Made by a program: the position numbers and the translations under genes. Positions 8,370 to 18,616 of a stretch of DNA of 64,000 nt are shown here, one piece after another. Source of the DNA: Tabrizicola_A sp964393035 (lineage in GTDB: Bacteria > Pseudomonadota > Alphaproteobacteria > Rhodobacterales > Rhodobacteraceae); the NCBI GenBank assembly GCA_964393035.1, contig CAYMRX010000001.1, positions 601,966 through 665,965 of the forward strand, read 5' to 3'. The notes under the pieces were generated by a model, which was given only the letters and a program-made list of their open reading frames with translations, searched no databases and had not been told where the DNA came from. Numbering within the stretch: the first letter of the stretch is position 1; every line of letters starts with the position of its first letter.

Positions 8370-9569
8370 TCAGCCATCCCTTAAGACCGTATTGAAATGA
8401 TCGGCCCAAGTCAGGCAGATCGCGGGGTCTTGTGGTATCCGACGGGGCGCACGGGGATCGAGCAGCCTCACAATTGTTTCCAGCCAAGAATATATATCGT
8501 CCGGTGGCAGGTAAACCGCCTTGTTTCCAAGGAGTTCACGCGTCACCGGCAAATCACTGGCAATCACCGCCGTGCCAAGGCGCGCAGCCTCCACCGGGGG
8601 CAGGCCGAACCCCTCGGCCCGGCTGGGCGCAAGCAGCGCGACGGCCCCAACCAAAAGGGCGGCAACGGCCCCATCGGAAAGGCCGGGCAATTCTCGCACC
8701 GGGCCATCGGGTGGCAAGGCATCAAGCCGGGACAACAGGTCGGACGACGCCCACCCCCGCCTGCCAAGGATGTAAAGTCGCGGGGCGGGCCCAGCCATCT
8801 TCGCCCAGACATCCAGCAAAAGCGTGTGGTTCTTGCGTGGCTCAATCGTGCCAAGGGTGATGAAATAGGGCAGCGAAAGATCCAGATCGGCGGGCAGGCC
8901 TGTGGCGTCAGGCAAGGTCCCCTCAACCCCCAGGGGCGCGACAAGACCCGGCGGCACCCGGCCAAGCCGGGCCATTTGCGCCTCTGTCGCGCTCCGGCTG
9001 GCATGGGTCAGGTGAACGACCCCCGTCGCATGGGCCACGACGGCAGCCAGTTTGCGGCGAAAGCTGGCAACCCTATCGGGCCGGGAAAATTCAGGATGAT
9101 CCAGCGGTATGGTGTCATGGATCATCACCACGACAGCCATCCCCGCCGCCCTGAGACGGCCAAGGCCATGCGCCGTCAGATTGGCATGGCCGACATTGTA
9201 ATAGCAGGCCGCCTTTGGCAGGCGGCGCACCAACCGCCGCAGACCAAGGCGTGAGACACGGGCCATCGCGAGCTTGCGCGCCGCAGTTTCGGATCGGGCG
9301 CGCAGCGGATCGCGGCGATAGAGTAAGCGCGACAAACGATCGGCAGGCGGCAAGTCCCTCTGGCCTTGGATCAGCGCCAGAAGGCCTGTGCAGCCGCGGC
9401 GATCCAGCAACAAAAACCCCGCCGCACTTCGCACCACAGCAAAAAGCGGTGCCTCATCTGCCAGAAAGCGCGTCAGATAGGCCAGTTCGACCCGGTCGAT
9501 CCCGGTCAGAGGCCCCCGACCCAACCGCGACACCAGCCGCGTCACATCAAGAAGCCGCGCCCGCAGCAC
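8370..9569 (-). CDS. Glycosyltransferase family 1/GT4 protein
   Basis: This 399-residue GT-B fold glycosyltransferase carries, in its C-terminal half, ITLGTIEPRKNHTLLLDVW (nucleotide-sugar domain entry) and APSRAEGFGLPPVEA, the E-x7-E type donor-binding motif of GT4 retaining transferases. The N-terminal half has TGIDRVELAYL, typical of mannosyl/rhamnosyltransferase-like enzymes of polysaccharide clusters. The start is a GTG at 9569, three bases after the galU stop, without an obvious Shine-Dalgarno; translation is probably coupled to galU. Acceptor and sugar are unknown. Confidence 0.85.
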   Translation of the reverse strand: MLRARLLDVTRLVSRLGRGPLTGIDRVELAYLTRFLADEAPLFAVVRSAAGFLLLDRRGCTGLLALIQGQRDLPPADRLSRLLYRRDPLRARSETAARKLAMARVSRLGLRRLVRRLPKAACYYNVGHANLTAHGLGRLRAAGMAVVVMIHDTIPLDHPEFSRPDRVASFRRKLAAVVAHATGVVHLTHASRSATEAQMARLGRVPPGLVAPLGVEGTLPDATGLPADLDLSLPYFITLGTIEPRKNHTLLLDVWAKMAGPAPRLYILGRRGWASSDLLSRLDALPPDGPVRELPGLSDGAVAALLVGAVALLAPSRAEGFGLPPVEAARLGTAVIASDLPVTRELLGNKAVYLPPDDIYSWLETIVRLLDPRAPRRIPQDPAICLTWADHFNTVLRDG

Positions 9570-9572
9570 CGT

Positions 9573-10466
9573 TTACTGCGCGGCCTTTTGCAGCGCCATC
9601 ATGTCCTGCAAATAGGCGCCGAATTCGTCACGCAGGTCCGGCCGGGCCAGACCAAAAGCCACGGTCGCCTGCAAGAACCCGGCCTTGGAGCCGCAATCAT
9701 AGCGCTGGCCCCGGAAGCGATAGCCATAGACTTTGCCGGCTTTGGTTTCTTCGGCAATCGCGTCGGTCAGCTGAATTTCGCCCCCCGCGCCCTGTTTCAA
9801 TTTGTTCAGGTTATTCAGCACCTTGGGCTGCAAGATATAGCGGCCGATCACCGCAAGGTTCGATGGTGCATCTTCGGCTTTCGGCTTTTCCACCATGCCT
9901 TTGACCTGCACGATGGCCCCCATGTCCTCGGCAATATCCAAGACGCCATAGGACGAGGTTTTGGCCGGGGCCACCTCCATCGCGGCGACGATATTGCCGC
10001 CGGTCTGCTCATAGGCTTCCATCATCTGCTGCAAACAGGGCTTTTCGGCGGCAATGACATCATCAGGCAGCAGGACGGCAAAGGGTTCATCGCCAATCAG
10101 GCGGCGGGCGCACCAGACGGCATGGCCCAGACCCAGCGGGCGGTTCTGCCGAAGATAGGCGATGGCGCCGCTGTCCATATTGGTTTCTTTCAGGATCTCC
10201 AGCAGTTCGTCCTTCCCCGCTTTACGCAGGGTGCTTTCCAATTCGGGAGAGTGATCGAAGTAATCCTCCAGCGCCGATTTGCCCTTTGAAGTCACAAAGA
10301 TGAATTCCTTGATCCCGGCCGCCCGCGCCTCGTCGATGGCGTATTGGATCAGGGGGCGGTCCACCAAGGTCATGATTTCTTTCGGGATTGATTTCGTCGC
10401 CGGCAGGAACCGTGTTCCCATGCCCGCGACGGGAAAGACCGCCTTGGTGACCTTCTTAAACTTCAT
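9573..10466 (-). CDS. galU: UTP-glucose-1-phosphate uridylyltransferase
   Basis: GalU (297 residues) makes UDP-glucose from UTP and glucose-1-phosphate, the donor for exopolysaccharide, LPS core and other glycans. The N-terminal nucleotidyltransferase motif AVFPVAGMGTRFLPATKS, the ALIQYAIDEA-like stretch and FVTSKGKSALEDYFD are diagnostic. The ATG at 10466 gives the canonical MKFKKVTKAVFP start; upstream in-frame codons run into AT-rich intergenic DNA. It heads a run of four minus-strand genes (galU, GT4, GT2, GT14), so sugar-donor supply and polymer assembly are linked. Confidence 0.95.
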   Translation of the reverse strand: MKFKKVTKAVFPVAGMGTRFLPATKSIPKEIMTLVDRPLIQYAIDEARAAGIKEFIFVTSKGKSALEDYFDHSPELESTLRKAGKDELLEILKETNMDSGAIAYLRQNRPLGLGHAVWCARRLIGDEPFAVLLPDDVIAAEKPCLQQMMEAYEQTGGNIVAAMEVAPAKTSSYGVLDIAEDMGAIVQVKGMVEKPKAEDAPSNLAVIGRYILQPKVLNNLNKLKQGAGGEIQLTDAIAEETKAGKVYGYRFRGQRYDCGSKAGFLQATVAFGLARPDLRDEFGAYLQDMMALQKAAQ

Positions 10467-10504
10467 CTCTCGAAACCCTCGTACGGCCCGTCTTTTTTCC
10501 AACC

Positions 10505-10532
10505 AGATTACACGCTACCGCGAAACAGTTAA
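10505..10532 (-). promoter_or_regulatory. Candidate promoter for the galU-glycosyltransferase operon
   Basis: On the minus strand TTAACT (10532-10527) is followed after 16 bases by TAATCT (10510-10505), about 40 bases before the galU ATG. The surrounding 160 bp are noticeably AT-rich compared with the flanking genes. The stretch also holds two copies of GGTGAAAT about 21 bases apart (near 10612-10620 and 10632-10640), one of them inside the end of the upstream gene. Confidence 0.4.
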
Positions 10533-10629
10533 CAGAAATTCTGGCAGAACTGGGGCACTGTTATGTCGTTCGGAAACAATTAGCATACATTCGCGTGAAT
10601 AAACTGGGAAATTTCACCAAAAGATCGCT

Positions 10630-11838
10630 TTATTTCACCGAACGATAGCGTCCTATCCGGGATATCTCCTCGGCGATGCGGGCACGGAAGGGTTTCAGGC
10701 GAAGCCGCGGCCCCTGCCGGACAGACCAGCCGAACAGCCCACCGCTTTGCAGCCAAAAGCCCTGATCCGTGAATTGCATGCGATGGGCGCGCGGGGTGGG
10801 GCCAAGACAGATCACCGTGGCGATTTTTCCTTGCGCCACCGCCTCGGCCGCGGCCTTCATCAGCCCTGACCGCTGCCACTCCCGCCCTGACAGCACAAGG
10901 CCCGGCCGTGGCCCGGCGTGCGGCAACGGCATAAAGGCCCCAGCTTCGGACAGCGGCGTCAAAACGCCCAAGGCGCGCTGCATGCCGTCATCCCAACCTT
11001 CGGCCAGACTGGCCAACAGGCCCTCGGCCTCGGTCGTAGTCACCTGCCTGCCATGCCGCAGGCTCGCCACACGAGCCTCTTGGGCGGCGATGGCAGGGAT
11101 GGTGTCCTGCTCCAACACCCCGGGGGCGTGCCGACGCAGGAAGACGGCAATCGAGGCGGCAATCTCATGCAGGGACAGCGGCACCCGATCCGCGCGGCGG
11201 CGCGTGCTGGCCGCATAGCCATGATGCACCTGCGCGTCGGGCACGACGGCCGTCAGCCCATGGGGCGCAAGCCGCAGGTTCACATCCGCCTCATCCAGAT
11301 AAAAGCGAAACGCGGGGTCAAAGCCGCCGATCCCGGCCAGCGTGCCGCGGCGAAAGGCGCAATTGGTGCCTTGGGTCTTGACGGCCCGCCGGGGTGTTCC
11401 GGCGTAGACCCCCGCATGGGGCGGTAAGGGGTGGTCAAGCCCGGCCGCGTCCACCTCGCAGGCTTGCCATTGATAGGAAATCCCGTTGCGCCCCCGCACA
11501 AACCCCGTTGCGGCCACAACTTGCGGCGTATCAAACCCCGCGCAAAGCCGGGAAAGCCATGTCGGTTCGGCCACCGCATCATCATCAATGAAGGCCACAA
11601 TCTCGCCCGCGGCATGGGTCAGACCAAGATTGCGGGCCGCAGAGATATTGGCCTCGTCAAAGGGCAAGATCTTGATCCGCAGGCCCAGAGCCTGCACCGC
11701 GGCAACCCCGGCCGGATCAGCGACCACGATCACCTCGAAATTCGGGTGATCCTGTTGCGCAAGCCCCAAAAGACAGCGCCGCAACGCCGCCGCCCGATGG
11801 CGACTGACGATGATGACGCTGGCGGGCCGGGCGGTCAT
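10630..11838 (-). CDS. Glycosyltransferase family 2 protein
   Basis: This 402-residue protein has a GT-A fold catalytic domain at the N-terminus: ASVIIVSRHRAAALRRCL, FEVIVVADP, AARNLGLTHAAGEIVAFIDD with the DDD metal motif, then GTNCAFRRGTLAGIGGFDP and YLDEADVNLR (acidic acceptor-site motif). The C-terminal 150 residues are not recognised. The ATG at 11838 overlaps the kdsB stop (ATGA, 4 bases). It therefore belongs to a cysQ-kdsB-GT2 transcription unit. It probably transfers a sugar within a KDO-containing or other surface glycan; substrate is unknown. Confidence 0.83.
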   Translation of the reverse strand: MTARPASVIIVSRHRAAALRRCLLGLAQQDHPNFEVIVVADPAGVAAVQALGLRIKILPFDEANISAARNLGLTHAAGEIVAFIDDDAVAEPTWLSRLCAGFDTPQVVAATGFVRGRNGISYQWQACEVDAAGLDHPLPPHAGVYAGTPRRAVKTQGTNCAFRRGTLAGIGGFDPAFRFYLDEADVNLRLAPHGLTAVVPDAQVHHGYAASTRRRADRVPLSLHEIAASIAVFLRRHAPGVLEQDTIPAIAAQEARVASLRHGRQVTTTEAEGLLASLAEGWDDGMQRALGVLTPLSEAGAFMPLPHAGPRPGLVLSGREWQRSGLMKAAAEAVAQGKIATVICLGPTPRAHRMQFTDQGFWLQSGGLFGWSVRQGPRLRLKPFRARIAEEISRIGRYRSVK

Positions 11839-12623
11839 CCCATCGCGGCCATCATCGCCTCGATCGTGGCGACGTCGCTGGGGTTGTTCAACTCCCAGAA
11901 CTGGCGGCCCTTCGCCTGAACCTCGACACAAAGCACATGGCGGCCATTCTCAAGGAACCGCAACTGCTCCAGCCCTTCCAGCTTTTCCAAAGGACCGACC
12001 GGCCAAGCGGGATAAGCGGCCAACGCGGCAGGGCGATAGGCGTAAACGCCGACATGGTGGAAAACCGGGGTTTCCTCATCATCGCCATAGGTCTTGCCGG
12101 TAAAGGGGATCACCTCTTTGGAAAAGTATAGCCCGCGCATCCCGGCACCGAACACCGCCGTCGTGCCACCGACACGGCCCGCGCGGCGATCCGCCAAAAG
12201 GCCATTCAGCCCACGGCCATCACAGCGCAAGACAGGTGTCGCGATATCGGCGGCGGGATCAGCCAGAAGGCCCTTGACCAGATCCTCAACAAACCAAGCG
12301 GGCGTCAGCGGAGCATCGCCTTGCAGGTTCACCACCACATCAAAGCCCGGCAGCTTCGCCACCACTTCGGCACAGCGCTCGGTGCCATTTTGGGCGGCGG
12401 AGGACGTCATCACCACCTCGGCCCCGAAAGATTCCGCATGGGTGCGGATGCGATCGTCATCCGTCGCCACCACCACGCGATCAGCGCCCTTCACGGCCAT
12501 CGCCGCCTCCCATGACCGGCGGATCAGGGTTTTCTCGCCATCCGGGCCTTTCAGGGAAACCAAGGGTTTGCCGGGATAACGGGTCGAGGCATAGCGGGCG
12601 GGAATGGCAATCAGGACGCTCAT
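11835..12623 (-). CDS. kdsB: 3-deoxy-manno-octulosonate cytidylyltransferase
   Basis: KdsB (262 residues) activates KDO with CTP to CMP-KDO, the donor for lipid A core and KDO-containing capsules. Motifs are IAIPARYASTRYPGKPL at the N-terminus, RVVVATDDDRI, VNLQGDAPL and HVGVYAYRPAAL. The length fits the family, which is about 250 residues. It overlaps cysQ upstream and the GT2 gene downstream by 4 bases each. The remaining KDO enzymes (KdsA, KdsC) are not in this window; KdsD is at 1497. Confidence 0.95.
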   Translation of the reverse strand: MSVLIAIPARYASTRYPGKPLVSLKGPDGEKTLIRRSWEAAMAVKGADRVVVATDDDRIRTHAESFGAEVVMTSSAAQNGTERCAEVVAKLPGFDVVVNLQGDAPLTPAWFVEDLVKGLLADPAADIATPVLRCDGRGLNGLLADRRAGRVGGTTAVFGAGMRGLYFSKEVIPFTGKTYGDDEETPVFHHVGVYAYRPAALAAYPAWPVGPLEKLEGLEQLRFLENGRHVLCVEVQAKGRQFWELNNPSDVATIEAMMAAMG

Positions 12624-13414
12624 TTCTTCAACTCCACACCGGGAGCATAGGCAATGAAGAACGGGTTGTCCCAGCCAGACTTGCCATAGGCCAGCGGCCT
12701 ATGGTCGTCAAAACGCACCACCTGCCCACCTGCCCCACGCAACACCGCGTCCCCGGCGGCGGTGTCCCATTCCATCGTGCGGCCAAGCCGGGGGTAAAGA
12801 TCCGCCTCACCCGTCGCCACAAGGCAGAACTTCAGGCTTGAGCCGGCTGATTTCGCATCTTTGACGGCATATTTCCCAATGTAATCATCCGTCGCCGCAT
12901 CGCGGTGCGATTTCGACGCCACCACCATCAGCGCGCCGTTGTCGGGGGCCGACACCTTGATCGGGGTCACCGCTCCGACGGCATCTTTGGCCAAGGGGCC
13001 GGTTTCCTCGACCGAGATCCCATCCGCCTGCGTGTAGAACAGCCGCCCTTGCGCAGGCGCATAGACCACGCCGCGCAAGGGAACACCGTCCTGCACATAG
13101 GCAATGTTCACCGTAAAATCGCCCCGGCGCTGCACGAATTCCTTGGTACCATCCAAGGGGTCCACGATCAGAAAGGTCTTGGCACTCAGCGCATGGCTGT
13201 CGGCCTGTTCTTCAGTAATCAGCACCACCTCGGGGAAAGCCGCGCGCAAGCCGGCCGAGATCAGCGCATCCGCCGCCTCGTCGGCCTCGGTCACCGGGCT
13301 GGCATCGCTTTTGGATTTCACCGCAAAATCCGGGCCATCATAAACCTGCATGATGGCATCGCCCGCCTCAAGCGCGAGACGGCGGATGGTGGGGATCAAA
13401 CGGTCGAAATCCAT
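12620..13414 (-). CDS. cysQ: 3'(2'),5'-bisphosphate nucleotidase CysQ
   Basis: This 264-residue, inositol-monophosphatase-fold enzyme removes the 3' phosphate of PAP, recycling the by-product of PAPS-dependent reactions. Metal-binding motifs are visible: ITEEQ, DPLDGTKEFV and EWDTAAGDAVL. Start codon: the ATG at 13414 (MDFDRLIPTIRRLALEAG) fits the family N-terminus better than a codon nine residues upstream. It is first in an overlapping cysQ-kdsB-GT2 unit. PAP recycling beside glycan genes would suit sulfated polysaccharide synthesis, but no sulfotransferase is recognisable here, so that link is inference only. Confidence 0.93.
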   Translation of the reverse strand: MDFDRLIPTIRRLALEAGDAIMQVYDGPDFAVKSKSDASPVTEADEAADALISAGLRAAFPEVVLITEEQADSHALSAKTFLIVDPLDGTKEFVQRRGDFTVNIAYVQDGVPLRGVVYAPAQGRLFYTQADGISVEETGPLAKDAVGAVTPIKVSAPDNGALMVVASKSHRDAATDDYIGKYAVKDAKSAGSSLKFCLVATGEADLYPRLGRTMEWDTAAGDAVLRGAGGQVVRFDDHRPLAYGKSGWDNPFFIAYAPGVELKK

Positions 13415-13549
13415 GACACTTCCTTGCAAGTCGGCCAACACGGCCTTGACGTTGATTTAACACAGCCGCGCCTTTATCATGTGTTGAAAAGGGAACAGCA
13501 AGATTTCCTATGTAATCCGGGCGCAATGCCCGCATGAGGTCGAGTGTAG

Positions 13550-14374
13550 ATGTTCCGCCCCGCCGTGCCGACAACCCGGATAAGCAGCACGCTTGCGCTG
13601 TTCGAGCTGATCTTTCACGCCTCGGTGCGCCATATCCGCAAAAGCAATGGCAATGCCATCGTCGGCCTTCTGGTGTCGATCGCGCAATCGCTGGTGGGCA
13701 TCGGGGTGATGCTTATCATGTTCTGGCTGGTCGGCCGCGGCTTGGGGAACCAGTTGCGCGGGGATTACATCCTTTACATCATGTCGGGCATCTTCAGCTT
13801 CATGGCCCATGCCAAGACGATCAAGGCGGTGTCCTCGGCCGAAGGGCCAACCTCGTCGATGATGAAACACGCACCGATGAACACCATCGTTTCGGTTTCG
13901 GCGGCCGCCCTTTCGGCGCTTTACATGCAGACCCTTGCGGCAGGGGTGATCCTGTTCGGCTATCACGCGCTTTGGACCCCGATTTCCATCGACCAGCCGG
14001 TGGGCGTGGCGATAATGTATCTCTTGTCCTGGTCTTCGGGCATCGGGATCGGGTTGATCTTCAAGGCGGCAACGCCATGGGCACCGGATTTTTTCACCGT
14101 CGCCACCACGGCCTTTACCCGCGCCAATTTCGTGTTTTCCGGCAAGATGTTTGTGGCCAACATGACGCCGATGTCGATACTCAAGGTCTTCATGTGGAAC
14201 CCGTTGTTCCACTGCATCGACCAAAGCCGCGGTTACATGTTCCTGAACTATGAGCCGCGCTATACCTCAGCCCTGTATCCGGTGATCACCACTTTTGTCT
14301 TGATTGTGATCGGGCTGATGGCCGAACGCTATACCGAGAAACACATCTCGGCCAGTTGGAACGCCAAACGCTAA
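13550..14374 (+). CDS. ABC-2 type polysaccharide export permease (KpsM-like)
   Basis: This 274-residue inner-membrane protein has about six hydrophobic segments (for example LLVSIAQSLVGIGVMLIMFW, LYMQTLAAGVILFGYH and the C-terminal VITTFVLIVIGLMAERY). It resembles ABC-2 permeases that export capsular or O-antigen polysaccharide. It is divergent from cysQ-kdsB and precedes dnaK. No ATP-binding partner (KpsT/Wzt-like), KpsE or KpsD lies nearby, so the partner must be encoded elsewhere. A weak 7-bp stem (14383-14389/14401-14407) follows the stop but has no T-tract. Confidence 0.82.
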   Translation: MFRPAVPTTRISSTLALFELIFHASVRHIRKSNGNAIVGLLVSIAQSLVGIGVMLIMFWLVGRGLGNQLRGDYILYIMSGIFSFMAHAKTIKAVSSAEGPTSSMMKHAPMNTIVSVSAAALSALYMQTLAAGVILFGYHALWTPISIDQPVGVAIMYLLSWSSGIGIGLIFKAATPWAPDFFTVATTAFTRANFVFSGKMFVANMTPMSILKVFMWNPLFHCIDQSRGYMFLNYEPRYTSALYPVITTFVLIVIGLMAERYTEKHISASWNAKR

Positions 14375-14477
14375 GAGGTGGCGGGGGTGTGACCGCTGCC
14401 CACCCCCACCCGATGGCCCGGCGTGACAGTCCTGTCGATTTTCCGCAGATTCTTCTGATTGAACCCCTTCGACGCCG

Positions 14478-14509
14478 CTTGCAGCCCCAAATTCCCCTCC
14501 CTATATACG
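14478..14509 (+). promoter_or_regulatory. RpoH (heat-shock sigma factor) type promoter of dnaK
   Basis: CTTG (14478-14481) and CCTATATACG (14500-14509) are separated by 18 bases. This matches the alphaproteobacterial heat-shock consensus CTTG-N17/18-CYTATNTNNG at every fixed position. The start site would be near 14516, about 100 bases before dnaK. The same bases also read as a sigma-70 promoter (TTGCAG-N17-TATATA), so dual recognition is possible. No CIRCE/HrcA inverted repeat was seen in the 243-bp gap. Confidence 0.82.
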
Positions 14510-14617
14510 CCCAGAAGCCGGACCGGGCGGCCGCCTGTTCCGCGTCTCACATGGGATCGGGTCGGGATGCCTTCTTGGGTTCCGCCCCACAACATCGCCA
14601 AAGGAAAGGGACCACTC

Positions 14618-16525
<1,908 letters not shown>

Positions 16526-16543
16526 GCCGCAGGGAACTTCCGG

Positions 16544-16567
16544 GGGCGGCCTTGCAAAGGGCCGCCC
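16544..16567 (+). other. Intercistronic hairpin between dnaK and dnaJ
   Basis: GGGCGGCC (16544-16551) and GGCCGCCC (16560-16567) form a perfect 8-bp GC stem with an 8-base loop, 18 bases after the dnaK stop. The following bases (TTCGCC) are not a T-tract, so full termination is unlikely. A role in partial read-through or mRNA 3'-end stability, giving more DnaK than DnaJ, is plausible but inferred. Confidence 0.6.
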
Positions 16568-16597
16568 TTCGCCTGTTCCCCATCTTTGGGGTTTGCC

Positions 16598-17749
16598 ATG
16601 GCAAAACGTGACTACTACGATGTGCTGGGCGCCAAGAAAGGTGCCTCGGCTGATGAGTTGAAAAAGGCTTATCGCCAGAAGGCGAAAGAGCTTCACCCCG
16701 ACCGCAATTCCGACAACCCCAACGCCGAGTCTCAGTTCAAGGAAGTGAACGAGGCCTATGATGTGTTGAAGGATGCCGACAAGAAGGCGGCCTATGACCG
16801 CTATGGCCATGCCGCATTCGAAGGTGGCATGGGCGGCGGCCAGCGCGGTGGCTTTGGCGGCGGTCAGGGCGATTTCTCCAGCGCCTTTTCGGATGTGTTC
16901 GAAGATCTGTTCGGCGATTTCATGGGGCGTGGCGGGGGCGGCGGTGGAGGCCGGTCACGCGCGCAACGCGGGTCTGACCTGCGTTACAATCTGCGCGTCA
17001 CGCTGGACGAAGCCTTTGCCGGGGTGCAGAAAACCATCAATGTGCCGACCTCGGTTGCCTGTGACAGTTGCCATGGCACCGGCGCCGAAGGCGGATCGGA
17101 ACCCACCACCTGCCCGACCTGCTCTGGCATGGGCAAGGTGCGGGCACAGCAGGGCTTTTTCACCGTCGAACGCACCTGCCCGACCTGCTCGGGTGCCGGT
17201 CAGATCGTCAAGAATCCCTGCAAGTCCTGCCATGGTCATGGCCGGATCGAAAAGGAACGCGCGCTGTCGGTGAATATCCCGGCAGGGGTCGAAACCGGAA
17301 CCCGCATTCGTCTGGCGGGTGAGGGTGAGGCCGGCCTGCGCGGCGGACCGACGGGCGATCTTTACATCTTCATCGAGGTGAAAGAGCACCCGATCTTCCA
17401 GCGCGACGGGGTGCATCTGTTCTGCCGCGTGCCGATTTCCTTTGCCACTGCAGCCCTTGGCGGCGAGGTCGATGTGCCGACGATCGACGGCGGCAAGGCC
17501 AAGGTGAAGGTGCCCGCTGGCAGCCAGACCGGCAAGCAGATGCGTCTGCGCGGCAAAGGCATGCCCGCGCTGCGCGGGGCTGGCACCGGCGATATGCTGC
17601 TGGAACTGGCGGTGGAAACCCCGGTCAACCTGACCACGCGGCAGCGTGAGCTTCTGCGCGAGTTTGAGGCCCTGTCGGAAGAAAACAACCCGGAAGGGTC
17701 GTCATTCTTCTCCAAGGTCAAGGGCTTTTGGGACGGCATGAAGGGCTAA
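16598..17749 (+). CDS. dnaJ: Molecular chaperone DnaJ
   Basis: DnaJ (383 residues) is the Hsp40 co-chaperone that stimulates DnaK ATPase. The J domain (1 to about 70) contains the HPD triad in AKELHPDRN. A Gly/Phe-rich linker follows (GGMGGGQRGGFGGGQGDF). Four zinc-finger repeats of CxxCxGxG type (CDSCHGTG, CPTCSGMG, CPTCSGAG, CKSCHGHG) lie at about 150-215, then the C-terminal client-binding domains. It is co-directional with dnaK and presumably transcribed from the same heat-shock promoter. Confidence 0.98.
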   Translation: MAKRDYYDVLGAKKGASADELKKAYRQKAKELHPDRNSDNPNAESQFKEVNEAYDVLKDADKKAAYDRYGHAAFEGGMGGGQRGGFGGGQGDFSSAFSDVFEDLFGDFMGRGGGGGGGRSRAQRGSDLRYNLRVTLDEAFAGVQKTINVPTSVACDSCHGTGAEGGSEPTTCPTCSGMGKVRAQQGFFTVERTCPTCSGAGQIVKNPCKSCHGHGRIEKERALSVNIPAGVETGTRIRLAGEGEAGLRGGPTGDLYIFIEVKEHPIFQRDGVHLFCRVPISFATAALGGEVDVPTIDGGKAKVKVPAGSQTGKQMRLRGKGMPALRGAGTGDMLLELAVETPVNLTTRQRELLREFEALSEENNPEGSSFFSKVKGFWDGMKG

Positions 17750-17754
17750 CGATC

Positions 17755-17808
17755 TCTCGTTGTCGCCTTCGGCGCTCCTCGAGGAGAAGCCGAAGGCGAC
17801 CGACGAGA
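17755..17808. repeat. Long palindrome downstream of dnaJ
   Basis: Nested perfect arms are visible: TCTCGT/ACGAGA (17755-17760/17803-17808), a 12-bp GTCGCCTTCGGC/GCCGAAGGCGAC (17762-17773/17789-17800), and a central CTCCTC/GAGGAG (17775-17780/17781-17786). It starts 5 bases after the dnaJ stop. It probably ends or stabilises the dnaKJ transcript even though no T-tract follows. It may belong to a dispersed palindromic family. Confidence 0.7.
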
Positions 17809-17851
17809 TGGCGTTAACCCTTTCTTCACCCTGCCCTGACACAGTGGCGCC

Positions 17852-18612
<761 letters not shown>

Positions 18613-18616
<4 letters not shown>

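Noticed and set aside
14375..14410. 7-bp stem after the ABC permease as a terminator
   Set aside because: The stem is followed by CGATGG rather than a T-tract.
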